Source of the DNA: Malachius bipustulatus
Taxonomy: Eukaryota > Arthropoda > Insecta > Coleoptera > Melyridae
Length of the DNA: 64,000 nt
Reading direction: 5' to 3'
Assembly: GCA_910589415.1 (NCBI GenBank)
Contig: OU342631.1
Span: forward strand, 620,001 to 684,000
Each line of letters begins with the position of its first letter. Position 1 is the stretch's first letter. The position numbers were made by a program, and so were the translations under genes. Shown in pieces: positions 1 through 12,073 of this stretch. The notes under the pieces were generated by a model, which was not told where the DNA came from, searched no databases, and was given only the letters and a program-made list of their open reading frames with translations.

Positions 1-44
1 CATAAAGTAAATTCCGAGAATTTATTTATACTGATATAGCAGTC

Positions 45-425
45 TTATCATTGGGATGAGAGAAAAGTCGTAAAGGGAAACATTTTAGACGATTTTATAA
101 GCAATAAAACGGCTCTACATTTTTGTTTCTTTGGCCTGTCATTTTCGAGTTATGACATAAACTTGTTTTTTTTTAAATGTAAGTCACAGTTGGCTATGAC
201 ATCATTCGATATGTCTTTTTTTTCTAAATACAACGATATAAAACTCGATATGGTTTTTCCTAAAAATAAGAAGTTAGGACGATTTTTAAACTTAAAAAAA
301 CACATGTTTATGTCATAACTCGAAAATGGCATGACAAATAAAGAAAATTATAGCGCCGTTTTATTAGTTTTTAAATCATTTAAAACATTTTTCCTTTCTA
401 TTGTTCTCTAATCCCAATAATTAAA
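45..425. repeat. Foldback (inverted-repeat) element
   Basis: Imperfect inverted arms of about 130 bp. The left arm lies at about 50-180 and the right arm at about 295-425. The inner part of each arm contains the shared stretch ending in TTTTCGAGTTATGACATAAA. The spacer is AT-rich and has no coding potential. This looks like a MITE or foldback; no target duplication was resolved. Confidence 0.6.
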
Positions 426-1497
426 GAGCTATCCCAGTGTAAAGAAATTCATGAAATTTTGTTTTTGTCAAATATCTAGACACCCATGGAGATTTTGAAA
501 AAAACAAAAGTTGCTTCAAACTAAGCTTATAAAACTGCACTACTTTCCCCATTTAACAGTTCGTTTAGCTGGAGTATTTTACGAGATCTCTTTACTAAAC
601 ATTGAAAAAAACCTCGAAAAAAACTCACCCTGTATATTCAATTTTTGACACTACTTAACTTTTGACTTTTGAACAACAGAAACTTTGAACTAGTCACCGA
701 TTATACAGTTTGAACACGGTTAAGTACCTATAATGCTTTGAACAATCGGCCTTTAATGATGACAAACATTGCAACACTCTTATTGAGGAATTATGACGTT
801 CCGATCTACCCGTTTGAAAATGATATGAATACGCCTCAATTTTGCCAAATATCAATATTTTTTAAAATTATTAGACCACTTTTAGTATTATAGCGAATAT
901 CTTAAACATCAAAAATGGAAACTCTTCTGAAATGCATTCTTTGGTTGGAGAGACCTCCCACTAATGACATCTATTTGTTCCGGGTGGACCTAGCACCAAA
1001 TTATAGTAGGTAATGCATGTGAATTGGGTCGATTTACTCAATATCACTCTACACAACCCCCTTGAGGTTATAAAGATGATTTTTATTATAGTTTTATTTT
1101 ATTATTTAGAATGAAGTAAACGAAAGTAACACGACGTATGTATTAAAGCCTTGTTAAGTTCACCCCGAACAGCTAGAGGGAACTAATTTTGTAACCTATT
1201 TTAAAGCTAAGCTTCCTTCATTCACTCTACAGTCTTTAGGTGTTAGCGAGGGTATTAGTTTTCATTTTATGAATAAAAATATTGTAATAGTTAAATGATA
1301 TTTTCAAATTACTACCATATAGTATAGGTACCTACTCAATATTTCATCTATAAGTTGTCATAATATCCAATTTTCATTCTGCTGCATCAACAATAATGAT
1401 AGGTATTATTAGACTAGTATTAGACTTACTGCATACTCCTAATTTGAATAGTCTTCTCGTATATACGATTTAATATTATTACATCATTTTGTATATC
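426..1497. other. Unannotated AT-rich stretch
   Basis: No gene was recognised. A CACCCTGTA motif at 626-634 is the usual terminus of the local TA-CAGGGTG transposons, but no partner end was found nearby. Confidence 0.5.
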
Positions 1498-1853
1498 TAC
1501 AAGGTGATCAGTAATTTGCGCACTCGGAGCATGGTATACTTCACTTCTTAAGGGTAGGTACTAAACTTTCTTTAAACAGTGCAGTCAGTTATTTTTTCCA
1601 AAGATATCGCCATTTTTGTAAAAATAAAAGTAGCAACACTCCATTGAACACGTGATTATTTCCATTGCAGTGAAATCATTTTAATATTTTATATTCTAAG
1701 TTGAGTTTGGGAGGTTGCCAAACTTCAAATTTCTTTCAGATTTAAGTATGTTATCAATTTTTTGAACATTTTTAATTCCTCCGTAAAGAGGTTTTCTCCG
1801 TAAAGAAAAAAACACCCTGTATTCGGAGTACGCGAGTTACTAATCATCCTGTA
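1498..1853. mobile_element. MITE with TA-CAAGGTGAT / ATCATCCTG-TA ends
   Basis: A 356-bp block has diverged terminal inverted repeats of about 33 bp. The left end reads TACAAGGTGATCAGTAATTT and the right end, reversed, reads TACAGGATGATTAGTAACTC. TA dinucleotides flank both ends, as in mariner/Tc1-type insertions. There is no reading frame. The right end recurs at 26640-26713, so this is a dispersed family. Confidence 0.65.
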
Positions 1854-3324
1854 TATTCAATTTCCTGATCCCTCTATACAACTTCGTGATAAAAATAATA
1901 ATTATTACAACCTCAGTTGGGTAGGTAAGTACCTATACTATTTATTTCAGTAGGCACCTACCTTGTTTGAAGTCGATTACATTCTGTGAAATATCTGAAT
2001 AGATCATAATCAAACATAATTTTAAAAGTCCACTAGGTAATACTTAAATAACAGTTCTAAATTTTGCTTTTATTGAAATTGATCTTATCATACAATTATT
2101 CTGTTCTTCGTTCCAAGTAGGTATAAGTATAAGTATAGGTAGGTATTATGCAAAATTGTAAAGAACAGTAATGGCGGCATGCGGCATTTCCCATTTTCCA
2201 TTCTCAATTATCGGTAATAATTTGAGAATAACGGCACCTTATAGCTTGTCAGTTTACTCTTGGGCTTGTATTTGACCAGACCAGACCAGAACCAGGTGAC
2301 TGGTTCCCAAGCCGACTGCTGTAGCTTCTTGCAGAATAGCCCGGGGTGTAGAGCGTCCTCGTCTTTGACGGTTGACCTCCTTCGAAGCCTACAACTTCCA
2401 CAACACAACACGACCCGACGTCAGCTCAGCTGACTGAAAAATATCTTCGTTGGCTATTTACAAAGCGTGTCCATAGTTCCTGCTGATCTTTGCTTGAACA
2501 TCCAATATCATTCCTAGTTATTATCTGTGGTTAATGACCTTTGGAAATCAATAGAAAATATATCCAGAACGGAAGCAAACTGAATTTTTATTCCATGTTA
2601 CCTTTAAATTTCGCATGTTTTTAATATTTAGTGGGATATAATATCATTACTAATAAATATTCTTGAGATAACCAAATCTTCTGTTATCACATGTATGTGT
2701 TTTTATTATCAGTAAAACTTTTTCAAGAAGGATTAAAACTGGCTCATATAAGTAAGTCTTACGACTTTCAGAATTTTATCTAAGCCTTTATTCTAATAGT
2801 CAGTATTATAAAGGCCCATTAATAAGCTAACGGACAGATTTGTGATACCAATTTAAAGCTAATAGCGACGTCAAATTATTTTTGTTAACATTTTTGGTAT
2901 CACTTTTATGGCAAGAACCACTAAGATTCTCTATTTTTTACCTACGGTCAATATTTTTTCTAGAAACGGACCCAGAAATCTGCCCGTTAACTTAATGAGC
3001 CCTTATATAATACTGGCTATTAGTCTTCTAATAAATAAGGCTTTATTAGAAGAAAGAAAGGAATATTAAAACTTCAAAATCTTCGTAATAAAAAGTCTAA
3101 TTTTCAGGAAACGTTGAAAGTGGAATAAGTGTGGAGAGTTAATCAAAGTTCAGGACACATAGGTTTTAAGTTATTGTAATTTTTTAAGACTAACGTTTGA
3201 TTTTTCAAATTTCATTTTGAATTTCATAATTCAAATTTGATTTTTTTCATGTATAGAAGACGTTATAGAACCGCATCACTTTGGAATACCATTCCAGGGA
3301 TGTGTTTCGTGAAGAATGTCATAT
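1854..3324. other. Unannotated stretch with a GC-richer island
   Basis: Mostly AT-rich with TAGGTA-type words. The part at about 2230-2430 is clearly GC-richer than its surroundings and could be an unrecognised exon, promoter or repeat. The 67-residue frame there on the - strand shows no family I recognise. Confidence 0.35.
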
Positions 3325-4565
3325 ATGGAGAGAGAAAAATTCGTGGTTTACTGCAATTGAAACTTTCACAAGTGTCCCAAAAATAGGCCTTACTTTCTTA
3401 CTATATTTGAATAACAATAACTTTCCTATCTTAAATACGTTACCCTGTATTTTTTTATTTAGCTGTAATATTTAGCGTAATATTCTCTAGCAGTTCAGGC
3501 AAACTAACTTGCAGGAATCTTCAAAACTTTTGACCCTTCAAGTGTCCGTCGAAAAAATGAGGTCCTTTTACGTCCGATCCCAATATTCCTCCCCACACAT
3601 TAACACTCCATCTATGCTGACGATCAACAGTACGAAGAAAATGGGGATTTTCATCACTATAATAATGGTAATTGTGCAGGTTTACTAGACCGCTTTTATG
3701 AAATGCACATTCATCTGTAAATAGCACAAAGTCAAAAAAATGTTCATGTTCACCTATTTTATCAAGGGCCCATAAGCAAAAATCCAGTCTTTTATTAAAA
3801 TCGGTGTCCAGCAGTTCCTGATGTAAATGAAAGCGATATGGGTGATAATTAAACTTGTGTCTTTTAATTATTACCCGCACTAACGCTGCGTCTGCTAATA
3901 TCCAGTTCCCGACTTATATCACGCTGACTTGCATGAGGATTTTCAATAATAGAAGCAATTACTTGAAATTCAGTTTCATCATTTCCAGTGACAGAATAAA
4001 CCTTGTTCTTTTTTTGGTATGCTACACTTCCGGTTCTACAAAACAACTCTCGCAATCTCTGAAAGTTCTCTTATCGAGATGGTTTCGATGTGTATATTTC
4101 TGAGCATAGATTCTGGATGCCAGGAAACAATTTTCTTCGCATGCTGCAATAGTCAGGATCATATCAGCTCTTTCTTGTGCACTTTACGTATGCATTTTCA
4201 AACAGATTTGTGACACTTTAGTAAATAATAGTAAACAATGAAATAATATTATTGCTGAATAGTATTACTTACTACTGATTACTGAATAAGAACAATTTCC
4301 ATGAAAAAACGACAATTTTTCATAAATATTACCCATAAATGACTCATCATCATGAATCATTGATTTTTGAGGTATGCTATCTTTATGCTTTTTGAAAGAG
4401 GATGTAATTTTCTATCCAGCTATAAATAAAAGATACAGGGTAACGTATTTAAGATAAGAAAGTTATTGTTATTCAAATATGGTACTAAGTAAGGCCTATT
4501 TTTGGAACACCTGTGAAAGTTTCAATTGCAGTAAACCACGAATTTTTTTTCTCCGAGTATGACGT
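3325..4565. mobile_element. Inverted arms flanking a transposase remnant
   Basis: Arms of about 125-130 bp (3325-3449 and 4434-4565) are inverted copies of each other and enclose a broken mariner-like transposase. The TACAGGG terminus of each arm faces inward, toward the transposase, instead of sitting at the outer edge. The block is therefore not a simple transposon with terminal repeats. It is more likely two opposed arms of another element around the transposase remnant, or a rearranged copy. Confidence 0.6.
3467..4210 (-). pseudogene. Broken mariner-like (IS630/Tc1 superfamily) transposase
   Basis: On the - strand one frame (4055-3864) carries the N-terminal helix-turn-helix part, including SQRDISRELDISRRSV. 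A second frame (3880-3521) continues with HKFNYHPYRFHLHQELL, the first catalytic aspartate in the box FTDEC, and the WGGILG segment. A frameshift separates these two frames. A second frameshift near 3520 leads into a stretch matching the family's LPELLE segment. The reading then stops at the flanking arm, before the second and third acidic catalytic residues. Upstream coding traces reach about 4210 but are degraded. It resembles the insect mariner-like transposases whose N-terminus is annotated as DUF4817. It cannot encode an active enzyme. Confidence 0.85.
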
Positions 4566-5490
4566 TGAGTATCGTTCAGCGAATATTTAAAAATCTAACA
4601 AAATTCGGATTAATTAATTTTTTTTTTAGCCCCGTATTTCAGGAAAAATCAAAAAATCTCAAAAACCGTAAAATATAGCTATAGGGAACCTTTAAGACAG
4701 TCAACATATGTTTTTACGCAGAAAACGAAAATGTAATAATATACAGGGCATGTCATTTAAAAAAATATAACTTTGATATGATACTCTTATATGGGACATG
4801 CTGTGTAGTCCAAAATATTTGTAAGTTGTAGGCACTACGACCCTGTATAAGACCCAATTATTTTTTTTTATCGTACACGGTGTAGGCTACACAGACTAAG
4901 GCGTTCATCGCGCTCCATGCACCCTGTATATAGAAGTGAAGAGGTTATAATGTCAAATTAATACGATTCCATTTACCTAACTGAAATAATCGTTTCGATG
5001 ATAGTAATGGAAACTTTTTGGACACTGCTGTCTGCAAAAGCACTGACCTCTAGTACTCGGTTTTGGCAACTCGTACGAGATACTAGCATTGAGCACCCCC
5101 TTAAAAGTGGATGAACTTCTTATGTGTAAATATGATTTTTTCCTTTCCAATTTAGAATAGTTATTCCATGTATTAAAATAGTATTTAAGATTCATTATTA
5201 ATCATTGAAAACTATTTTTCAATACTTACCTAATGTCAAGACATGACCATGTTACTCACTTTCAAAAGTTTTGAATCAAAAGTTCATTTTCAAAAGTACA
5301 CTAATGACAAAATTTTTAATAAAACATAAAACTTGATGAATGGAAAATTATTCAATAAATTACTACTTACAATAGATATTATAATATAATGTTCTTTGTT
5401 AGTTGAACGGATGCAAATTATTGCATGGCTCATTTATTCCTATACAATTTTATTGTAAACATTAGCTACGGTCATTTTGGTCTGGAAGTA
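4566..5490. other. No gene; scattered CAGGG-type transposon termini
   Basis: The segment 4742-4847 starts TACAGGGCATGTC and ends CCCTGTA and may be a 106-bp MITE, but its ends match poorly beyond the motif. Another CACCCTGTA lies near 4921-4929. The - strand frame at 4977-5195 has no recognisable family. Confidence 0.4.
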
Positions 5491-7033
5491 TACAGGGTGA
5501 TTCAGCTTTTACGTTATTAACTCTAGGGAACGATAGAGAATCGAAAACTAATATGAGTTTGCTTCATGAACTATATTCGTGAAATGCTTCGTTAAGAAAA
5601 TACAGGGTGTTAAGTTTTAAGAAAAAATTCGTATTTTTGAAATATAAAAAAATTGGCTGATTGAAATAATTTGAAATTTTGAACAGTAATTTTGCTAACT
5701 GAAGTACATGATTTGATACTTCCGATGAAAAATTCTTCAATCGAGTGGCGGAGATCTGGGCCTGTTCTTACCTTTTTTAATGAATAATTAGCACGCCACT
5801 GACTTTAATGCAAATTTGTAATTTTTGTTAAATACCTCATGTTGTTTAGAGAAGAAAAGTCATCATATGTTTTTGTCCTAGGACGCACTGTTTCCGAGAT
5901 ACATGTAGGAACCCGTACGAGGTAAAATATCACAAAAATCAATGCTATTGAGTTTTTCCAGAAGTTAATCATTTTTGTACTAAGCGAAGCTCGGGACCAG
6001 GGAAACCTTTTGTGGGCCAGAGCCCGTCCTGGGTCTGACCAAAAATCTTCTCAAAGAATCTATAAAAGAATGGACTCGTAAGGGTTTAGAGAACCACTGG
6101 GAAACAGCACCAGGCTGCAGACAGGCCAGGCTGTTTCTGGCCGGTCCGATCGAAAACAGATGGACCAGCATATCCAGAATGAGCCGGAAGGAACTCAGAC
6201 TACTAGTCGGGGTTCTCACCGGTCACAGCAGTCTGAACAGACACCTGCAAGTGATGGGGGTCACTCGGGACCCGGTCTGCCCTAAATGCGGAATGGATGA
6301 CGAGGACTCTCACCATTATGTGGGCGTATGCGAGTTATACAGTAACCTCAGGCTCAACATCTTTGGGTCTGAGGAGCTACAAGAGGAAGAAATGAAACTC
6401 CTCTCATACAACAACATCCTGGCCTTTATTAAAAGGTCGGGGAGGTTCGAGTATGAGTTTCACCATGGTTCGGGTACGGCGAAAAGGGCCCTCGGTAGCC
6501 TAGTCGCTTGGGGTGTACCACCCCAACCCACCATACTACTACTACTAATCATTTTTGTGAACGTTATTGAACCGTATTTCATTACAAAAAGCTTGCATGA
6601 GTGCCAACATTGTGGAATATCTTGAAAACAGTACGTTCTACAACAAAAACGTAAGATGACTTTTCTTCTCTAAATAAAACAAGGTATCTACTATAAATAA
6701 CCAATTTGCATTAAAGTCAGTGGCGTAGAAATTATTTAATAAAAAAGGTACCTAACAACACACCCAGATCTCTGCCACTGGAGTGAAGAATTTTTCATCG
6801 GAAGTATCACATCATGTACTTCAATTAGTACAACTACTGTACAAAATTTCAAATTACTTCAATCAGCCAATTTTTTTAAAGTTAAAAAATACGAATTTTT
6901 TCTTAAAACTTTAACACCCTGTATTTTCTTAGCGAAGCATTTCCCGAATATAGTTCATGAAGCAAACTCATATTATTTTTCGATTCTCTATCGTTCCCTA
7001 GAGTTAAGTAGGTAAAACCTGAATCACCCTGTA
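5491..7033. mobile_element. Long foldback element with TA-CAGGGTGATTCAG ends
   Basis: The two ends are imperfect inverted copies of about 480 bp (5491-5978 and 6559-7033). Both begin with CAGGGTGATTCAG and are flanked by TA, which suggests a mariner-type target site. A second TACAGGGTGTTAA motif lies about 110 bp inside each end. The element encodes nothing itself. It was later split by a LINE fragment at 5979-6545. Confidence 0.8.
5979..6545 (+). pseudogene. 5'-truncated LINE ORF2 3' end with 13-bp target duplication
   Basis: The inserted copy is flanked by the 13-bp direct repeat TAATCATTTTTGT at 5966-5978 and 6546-6558. The frame is open through the insert from about 5985. It encodes the C-terminal part of a LINE ORF2: a GCRQARLFLAGP segment, then LLVGVLTGHSSLNRHL, then a zinc-finger-like CPKCGMDDEDSHHYVGVC (about 6278-6332). 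The insert ends in a short TAC/ACT repeat tail, typical of LINE 3' ends. RT and RNase H are absent because of 5' truncation. The frame runs on into the flanking DNA, so no native stop is obvious. Confidence 0.9.
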
Positions 7034-7630
7034 TAGGTACCTACCTAAATGGACTTGAAAATGTTAAAGCCATATGTACATCCAATATGAAGAAAAAAAG
7101 TTACTGGCCAATAGGTAGTAATTATACATACTCTTTCTAATTGGTCATAAACAAGACACTTAAATCTTAAATAAGCAGTTAGCTGGGGTCTTCATTATAA
7201 TAATTACGGTGCGTGTCGCCGCCAAGAAAGAAAAGTCGCGACGACGTTCCAAACGCGAACTTAAACCTAGTTCAATATCAGTGCAATTAAACGCAATATA
7301 TTAGACATAGTGGACACTGTTATAGACAGTAGACTTTTATAATAAGTGAACTTACCAAGCTACAAGCTTACAAGCATATGTGTATATGCGAGACATGTAA
7401 CACAAATTATTATAATGCAGTCTGCGTCTGCATGACAACATTATGGAAATATTAATTTTATAAAACTACATCTCTCAGTGCTTACCTATTGGTATAGTTA
7501 GTTTAGTTATTTACTTAGTGAATGGATCGATAACGACTCCTCCATTGCGACCAGGTTGGTCTAGTACTACTTAGTAGTGATTCACACCTAAACGTTTTAT
7601 ATCCGTATCAGCAGGCCACACTGCTATTTA
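7034..7630. other. No gene recognised
   Basis: Mixed AT-rich sequence with a GC-richer patch near 7205-7260. I see no repeat structure or coding potential that I can support. Confidence 0.4.
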
Positions 7631-9100
7631 AGGAGCCAATGGCCTTAGAGGATGAAAATGTATCCAGGTCTCCTTAAGAGATATTCCCTTCCGAATGTTG
7701 AGTGTCTGGTTCTTCCTAGAGTCCCTCGATAGGTATACACGAAGGACTTTAGTTCTTCCCAGAGCGGAGCAGTTACATATAACATGTTCTGCTGTTTCTT
7801 CATTCTTTAAGCACAGGTGACATTCTGCGTTATCGGCTAGACCCCTCTAGTGTAAGTGCCACTAGTATCAGGGCCCTACGGTCTGTTCTTTTGAGCTCCA
7901 GTAGTTTCTTAGTTCTGGTCTTCGATGGTCCTTTGATGAAGGCCTTATTAGAATGAGCCAATCTTGGTAGACTTTCCCAGTACTGCAGTTATCTACTTTA
8001 TTCTCTGCTATGGTGCTCATTATTATTTTGGCGATATTGGAAGATATGCCGTCAACCGGTTCTAGTCCTGTAAATTTGGATTCAGTTCCTCTTCTAGCCA
8101 GTGAGTGGGCCATTTCGTTCTCTCCAAAGCCAGAGTGACTCGGAATCTAGACCAGAAACAAGTTAAGGTTTTCAGCTACTGCATTGAGTGGTGTTTGGCA
8201 GTTCCATATCAGTTTATAGTTGCAACGGATGGAGCAGAGGGCTTTCAAAACCACTCGGTTGTCTGAAAAGATTTTGATTGATTTCCGCGTGTAGTGCATT
8301 TCATCCAGCATCTCGCGTTAAGTACAATGCCATAAATTTCTGCCTGAAATACTGTTGTATGATGACCCAGACTCGATAAGTACCCTCTTCTCGACCCGGC
8401 GTCATATGCTCCGGATCCCGCTCTCGTTGCAGTATTGGAGCCGTCCGTATACCATGTGAGGTCTGCTTTGAGGAGGTCGCTTGTGTCGCGCTCCCAGTCG
8501 TCTCTGCTTGGAAAGACGACGTTAAAAGCATATAGTAGTTGGTTGTTTATGGCATCATGTATTACATACATTATGAGTGCATACTCAGAAGGCTATGACT
8601 TAGAATGTCGTCTAGTAGTAGATATAGTGCACTCCATGACACAAGCCACTGGTGAGTTTCGTACCACCTGTATCAGTCTGTATGTTGTCCATTTGGGATC
8701 TCTTGGCCAGATTTTTTTGTCCTTTCATCTCCGCTCCAAGTATATGTAGAAGAGAGGTAGGTCCAGAAGGATTTCCATAGCTGCAGACGGTGTGGTGCCC
8801 GTTGCTCCACAAATCGCTAGGGATGCTTGTCTTTGTAGATTTAAAAGCTTCATTTTGGCCAAGGTTTGCAAGGCTTTGGACCTATGTTTATGCCTTTGGA
8901 CTATGTCCTACCTATACAGTTAAGACCGATGTTCCTAATTTTTTTCTTTTTTTAAACATTCTTCTGTTAAATGGCACTATAAGAGTTTTGCGAGGATTAA
9001 CAGACATTTGTTCTCTCTCGCACCAGTAATAAGCAATTTGACTAATGTGTGAAGCTTCTTCAAGTATATTAGATATAAGTATATACAGTAGGTAGGTACT
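7630..9100 (-). pseudogene. Decayed LINE ORF2 (RT end, RNase H, C-terminus)
   Basis: Read on the - strand, pieces of one LINE ORF2 follow in order. At about 9080-8930 is the end of the reverse transcriptase domain (WCEREQMSVNPRKTLIVPF). At 8571-8245 is RNase H, with TWYTDGSNT and the FQAEIYGIV motif that supply two of its acidic residues. At 8113-7868 is the linker, and at about 7840-7640 a C-terminal zinc-finger-like CHLC...ETAEHVICNC. The frames are broken by stops and shifts and the 5' part is missing. The same family left the 3' fragment at 36.8-37.3 kb. Confidence 0.85.
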
Positions 9101-9111
9101 ATCATAGATAA

Positions 9112-9418
9112 ACCGGGTGTAACATAAGTACTGCGAAAGATTTAAGGGGGTTTCTGAGATCATTTTAGGAAAAAAAGTTCATAATATGAACATGGGTCCG
9201 AAAATGTTCTCATAAGGGGCCCACTGACTTAAAGTCCCTTATAAGATAGACTGTAGATCACTTTGAAATTTTCACCAAGGGTGGGTTAAATCTGGGGGGT
9301 ATGGGGTAAAAATTACCCCAACTTTAAGAATTTTCGGACCCATGGAACTTTTTTTCTTAAAATGATGTCAGGAATCACCCCCTGAAATCTTTCTCAGTAC
9401 TTATATGTTACACCCGGT
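9112..9418. mobile_element. MITE with ACCGGGTGTAACAT termini
   Basis: A 307-bp block bounded by inverted copies starting ACCGGGTGTAACAT, with similarity extending about 85 bp inward (shared words AAGTACTG, GTCCGAAAA). The centre is low-complexity and G-rich. It abuts the LINE remnant on its left. The target duplication is unclear. Confidence 0.75.
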
Positions 9419-10225
9419 ATGTAATAGCCCTATATGCTCCTTAACGATACCAGTGTACTAACCATTGTACATTTTGTACGAAAACATTCAGGGAAACAGT
9501 AAATACATTTTTTTAGAGTCAAATGGAATTATATTCTTAAAGTAAATAAGTACTTGTCCTAAAAACAATAAGAATTAATGTTTAGAGAAAAAAATTATTA
9601 GAAAAAAAACACCTTCATTCAGGATTGTTCGTAATTCCCATTACTGTGAGGTGTTTCATCAATGGACAGTATGCTGTTAAAATTCCCACTACCCATGTCA
9701 GCTGTACTCAGCTTTTTCATTTGATTTGTTTAATTTTCTGATGGTTCCCTAATAAATATCTTCGAATGTCCATTTACTTCATTCCAGTTCGGTACTTGGG
9801 TGACACGAACTTGGGCGTGCTCGTAAATAAGCCGCTGCATAACCATGATTGGATGAAGTGTAATGGAGGTTAGATGCTGCGTTGATAACTGCACAGGTAA
9901 AAGGCATAAATCCCCTTTTGCCATGGAATCAAGGTCATTGCGGCAGGTTTTTCGGAAGATTTTGTAGAGAACGAGAGATAATCTCATTGTCTTCGGCAGG
10001 TCGCGATAAACAACCAGAGCTGAAGAGACACGACAGACATTTGATAGGTTCTGGCAGCTTCAAGATGACATCACACTTAGATACCATTGAAACGTCCAAG
10101 CTATTAGGGAAAACAAAGTCTAACTTAGCGTTTCTTCTTAAAAAGCTAACTGCATATTCATTTGAGCGATGATCTGCTGCTAGTACTTTACCAATTTAAT
10201 ACAATGTAATAGATTAATTATTACA
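9419..10225. other. Unassigned stretch with a coding-like patch
   Basis: On the - strand, about 10165-10050 reads as an uninterrupted segment containing LDFVFPNSLDVSMVSKCDVI and then KLPEPIK. This has the feel of a decayed protein-coding piece, possibly from a transposon. I do not recognise the family. The overlapping frames at 9730-9987 (-) and 9882-10172 (+) cannot both be real, and neither is supported. Confidence 0.3.
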
Positions 10226-10614
10226 CTGGGGTACATTCGGACAATCCGAGTCTGCCCCAGTCTACATGTCCGAAAGTGCTCCGGCTTTAGTCTATGAAAA
10301 TAATCATGAATAAAATTCGCAAGGTTATGGTTATGAAGCTATTAACCATGTGGTTTGAGTTCCTAATTTATATTACTTGAATAATTTGTAGAAGCTTACG
10401 GAAGTAAGGTCAAAAATGCTTTGATGACCTTTTAGCACAAAAAAACATAAAACTTAATTTAGTCACACACTCGTAGAGATAATTGTACCAAAATTTCAGA
10501 GCAACTATAACAACACTGGAACTACGTTCTAACGTGAGTAGGTGCTTTGTACGAAGTATTTTGAGCGGTAAATTTAGACTGTCCATATGTGTTCCGTGTC
10601 CGAATGCACCCCGG
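10226..10614. repeat. Possible MITE with GGGGTNCATTCGGACA ends
   Basis: The 16-bp word GGGGTACATTCGGACA at 10228-10243 recurs inverted near 10597-10612 with one mismatch. A second CATGTCCGAAA-like word lies just inside the left end. The interior is AT-rich and non-coding. No target duplication was identified. Confidence 0.4.
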
Positions 10615-12073
10615 GCTCCCCTACCAAATAGTATGACATGATATTTGATTCAATTAAAAATCTATTACAATGAGCTAACAAGAAACATAGCGGCTTTATT
10701 TATAATCAGCAATAAATCTTTGTTTTTTGTTAAACTAACTTTTTTTGAAAACGTGAAAAGTTTTTTTACCTATATGTACTTAGTAAAAGATGAGACGTGT
10801 TTCCTCTACTGATTTGCACTCTTTGCTTATTAGTAGTATTGCTAGTTTTATTTTTTAATGAAAAATCTTACGAAAGTACGTATACAAGACTATCAATAGT
10901 TTTACATATCTTTGTAGAGTTGAAAAAATAAAAATGAGCACCAGTATTTTGACTAAACGTTTATCCTTAAAAATAATGCTCAAAACTGTAAAATTTAGCA
11001 TACCATCCTCAGGCTACATCATCTTAATAATCCATCTTTAGCCGTACGCTGCTTATTCTTAATATACGGCGCAAAGACAACGTTAAAAGTAATAATAAGG
11101 ATGCCGGCCGGAGACCCCAACTATGGATGAGTGCAGAAACCCGTTCACGTTTTGCCTCCGGGACTGGGTCAGACTAGTTTGATTTTGCATTTTATTAACA
11201 ATTGCGCTTTGTTTATCATGCGGACATATCGATGTTATTAAATAATTTATTATCAACTACCTCCATAAAATACGTAATATTCCGCTAGATTCCAGTTCAG
11301 GTCAATGAAATATCGGATAAACATAAATATTTTACCTCCAACGTACTTTGTGTAGTAAGTAGTATCTAATCGTAATTATATACTGTATCGTGTAGGTTAA
11401 ATTAAAATGATATTTTCATGAATGAAAAATGTTTTACACCTGTCAATAGTCTACCGTTTCATACCATTACCATAGGTATTCATAATATTATGTTGTGAAA
11501 TGAATGACTGCTAATTTTGATAATTACGAACGTTTTATTAATTTCCCTGATAAAAAAAAAAAACAGCATCGAGATTCGAAATACGTAAATTGGGATGCTA
11601 GGATGCCTTGCATTGAATTTTTGCCAGGCTTCTTTTGTTGAACGCACATTACCAAAGCAAACATGCGAAAAAAACAATAATTTAGTTATTAGGACTGTGA
11701 CAGATAACATAATATTATCCTAATGTATTATTAATAAATCATAGTAATCTTGTGTGAAAAAAATCGAAATGGGACTGAAATTTTTTTGGATTTTTTTATT
11801 TTTTAACCGAACTCATAATTATTTAAAGGTTTGAGGTGATTCCAAACAACTTTTTTAAACTTTTTTTTCCTAAAAAAATGCCTAGTGTCGTTTTCAAATT
11901 TTTAGCGTTTACTATTGCTCACAGTATAGGTTCGTTTTTTTCAACGGGTAAAATGTACTTTATCCATTTGAAAAAGCTTACAGAAATAGAGAAAAAAATA
12001 TTTTATAAATTCACAAAAAAAAATTAAAAAGTTATTAAGGTGCTTCCATTTGGAGTGAAACACACTGTACCTA
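10615..12073. other. No gene; a weak transposase-like fragment
   Basis: AT-rich. On the - strand near 11570-11660, the stretch FGNVRSTKEAWQKFNARHPS resembles the first helix region of mariner-like transposases, but it is too short and isolated to call. Confidence 0.3.

Noticed and set aside
9882..10172. A 96-codon + strand frame
   Set aside because: No recognisable motif, and the opposite strand looks more coding-like; neither is annotated as a gene.
11570..11660. Possible mariner-like N-terminal helix fragment
   Set aside because: About 20 residues only, with no adjoining transposase sequence.
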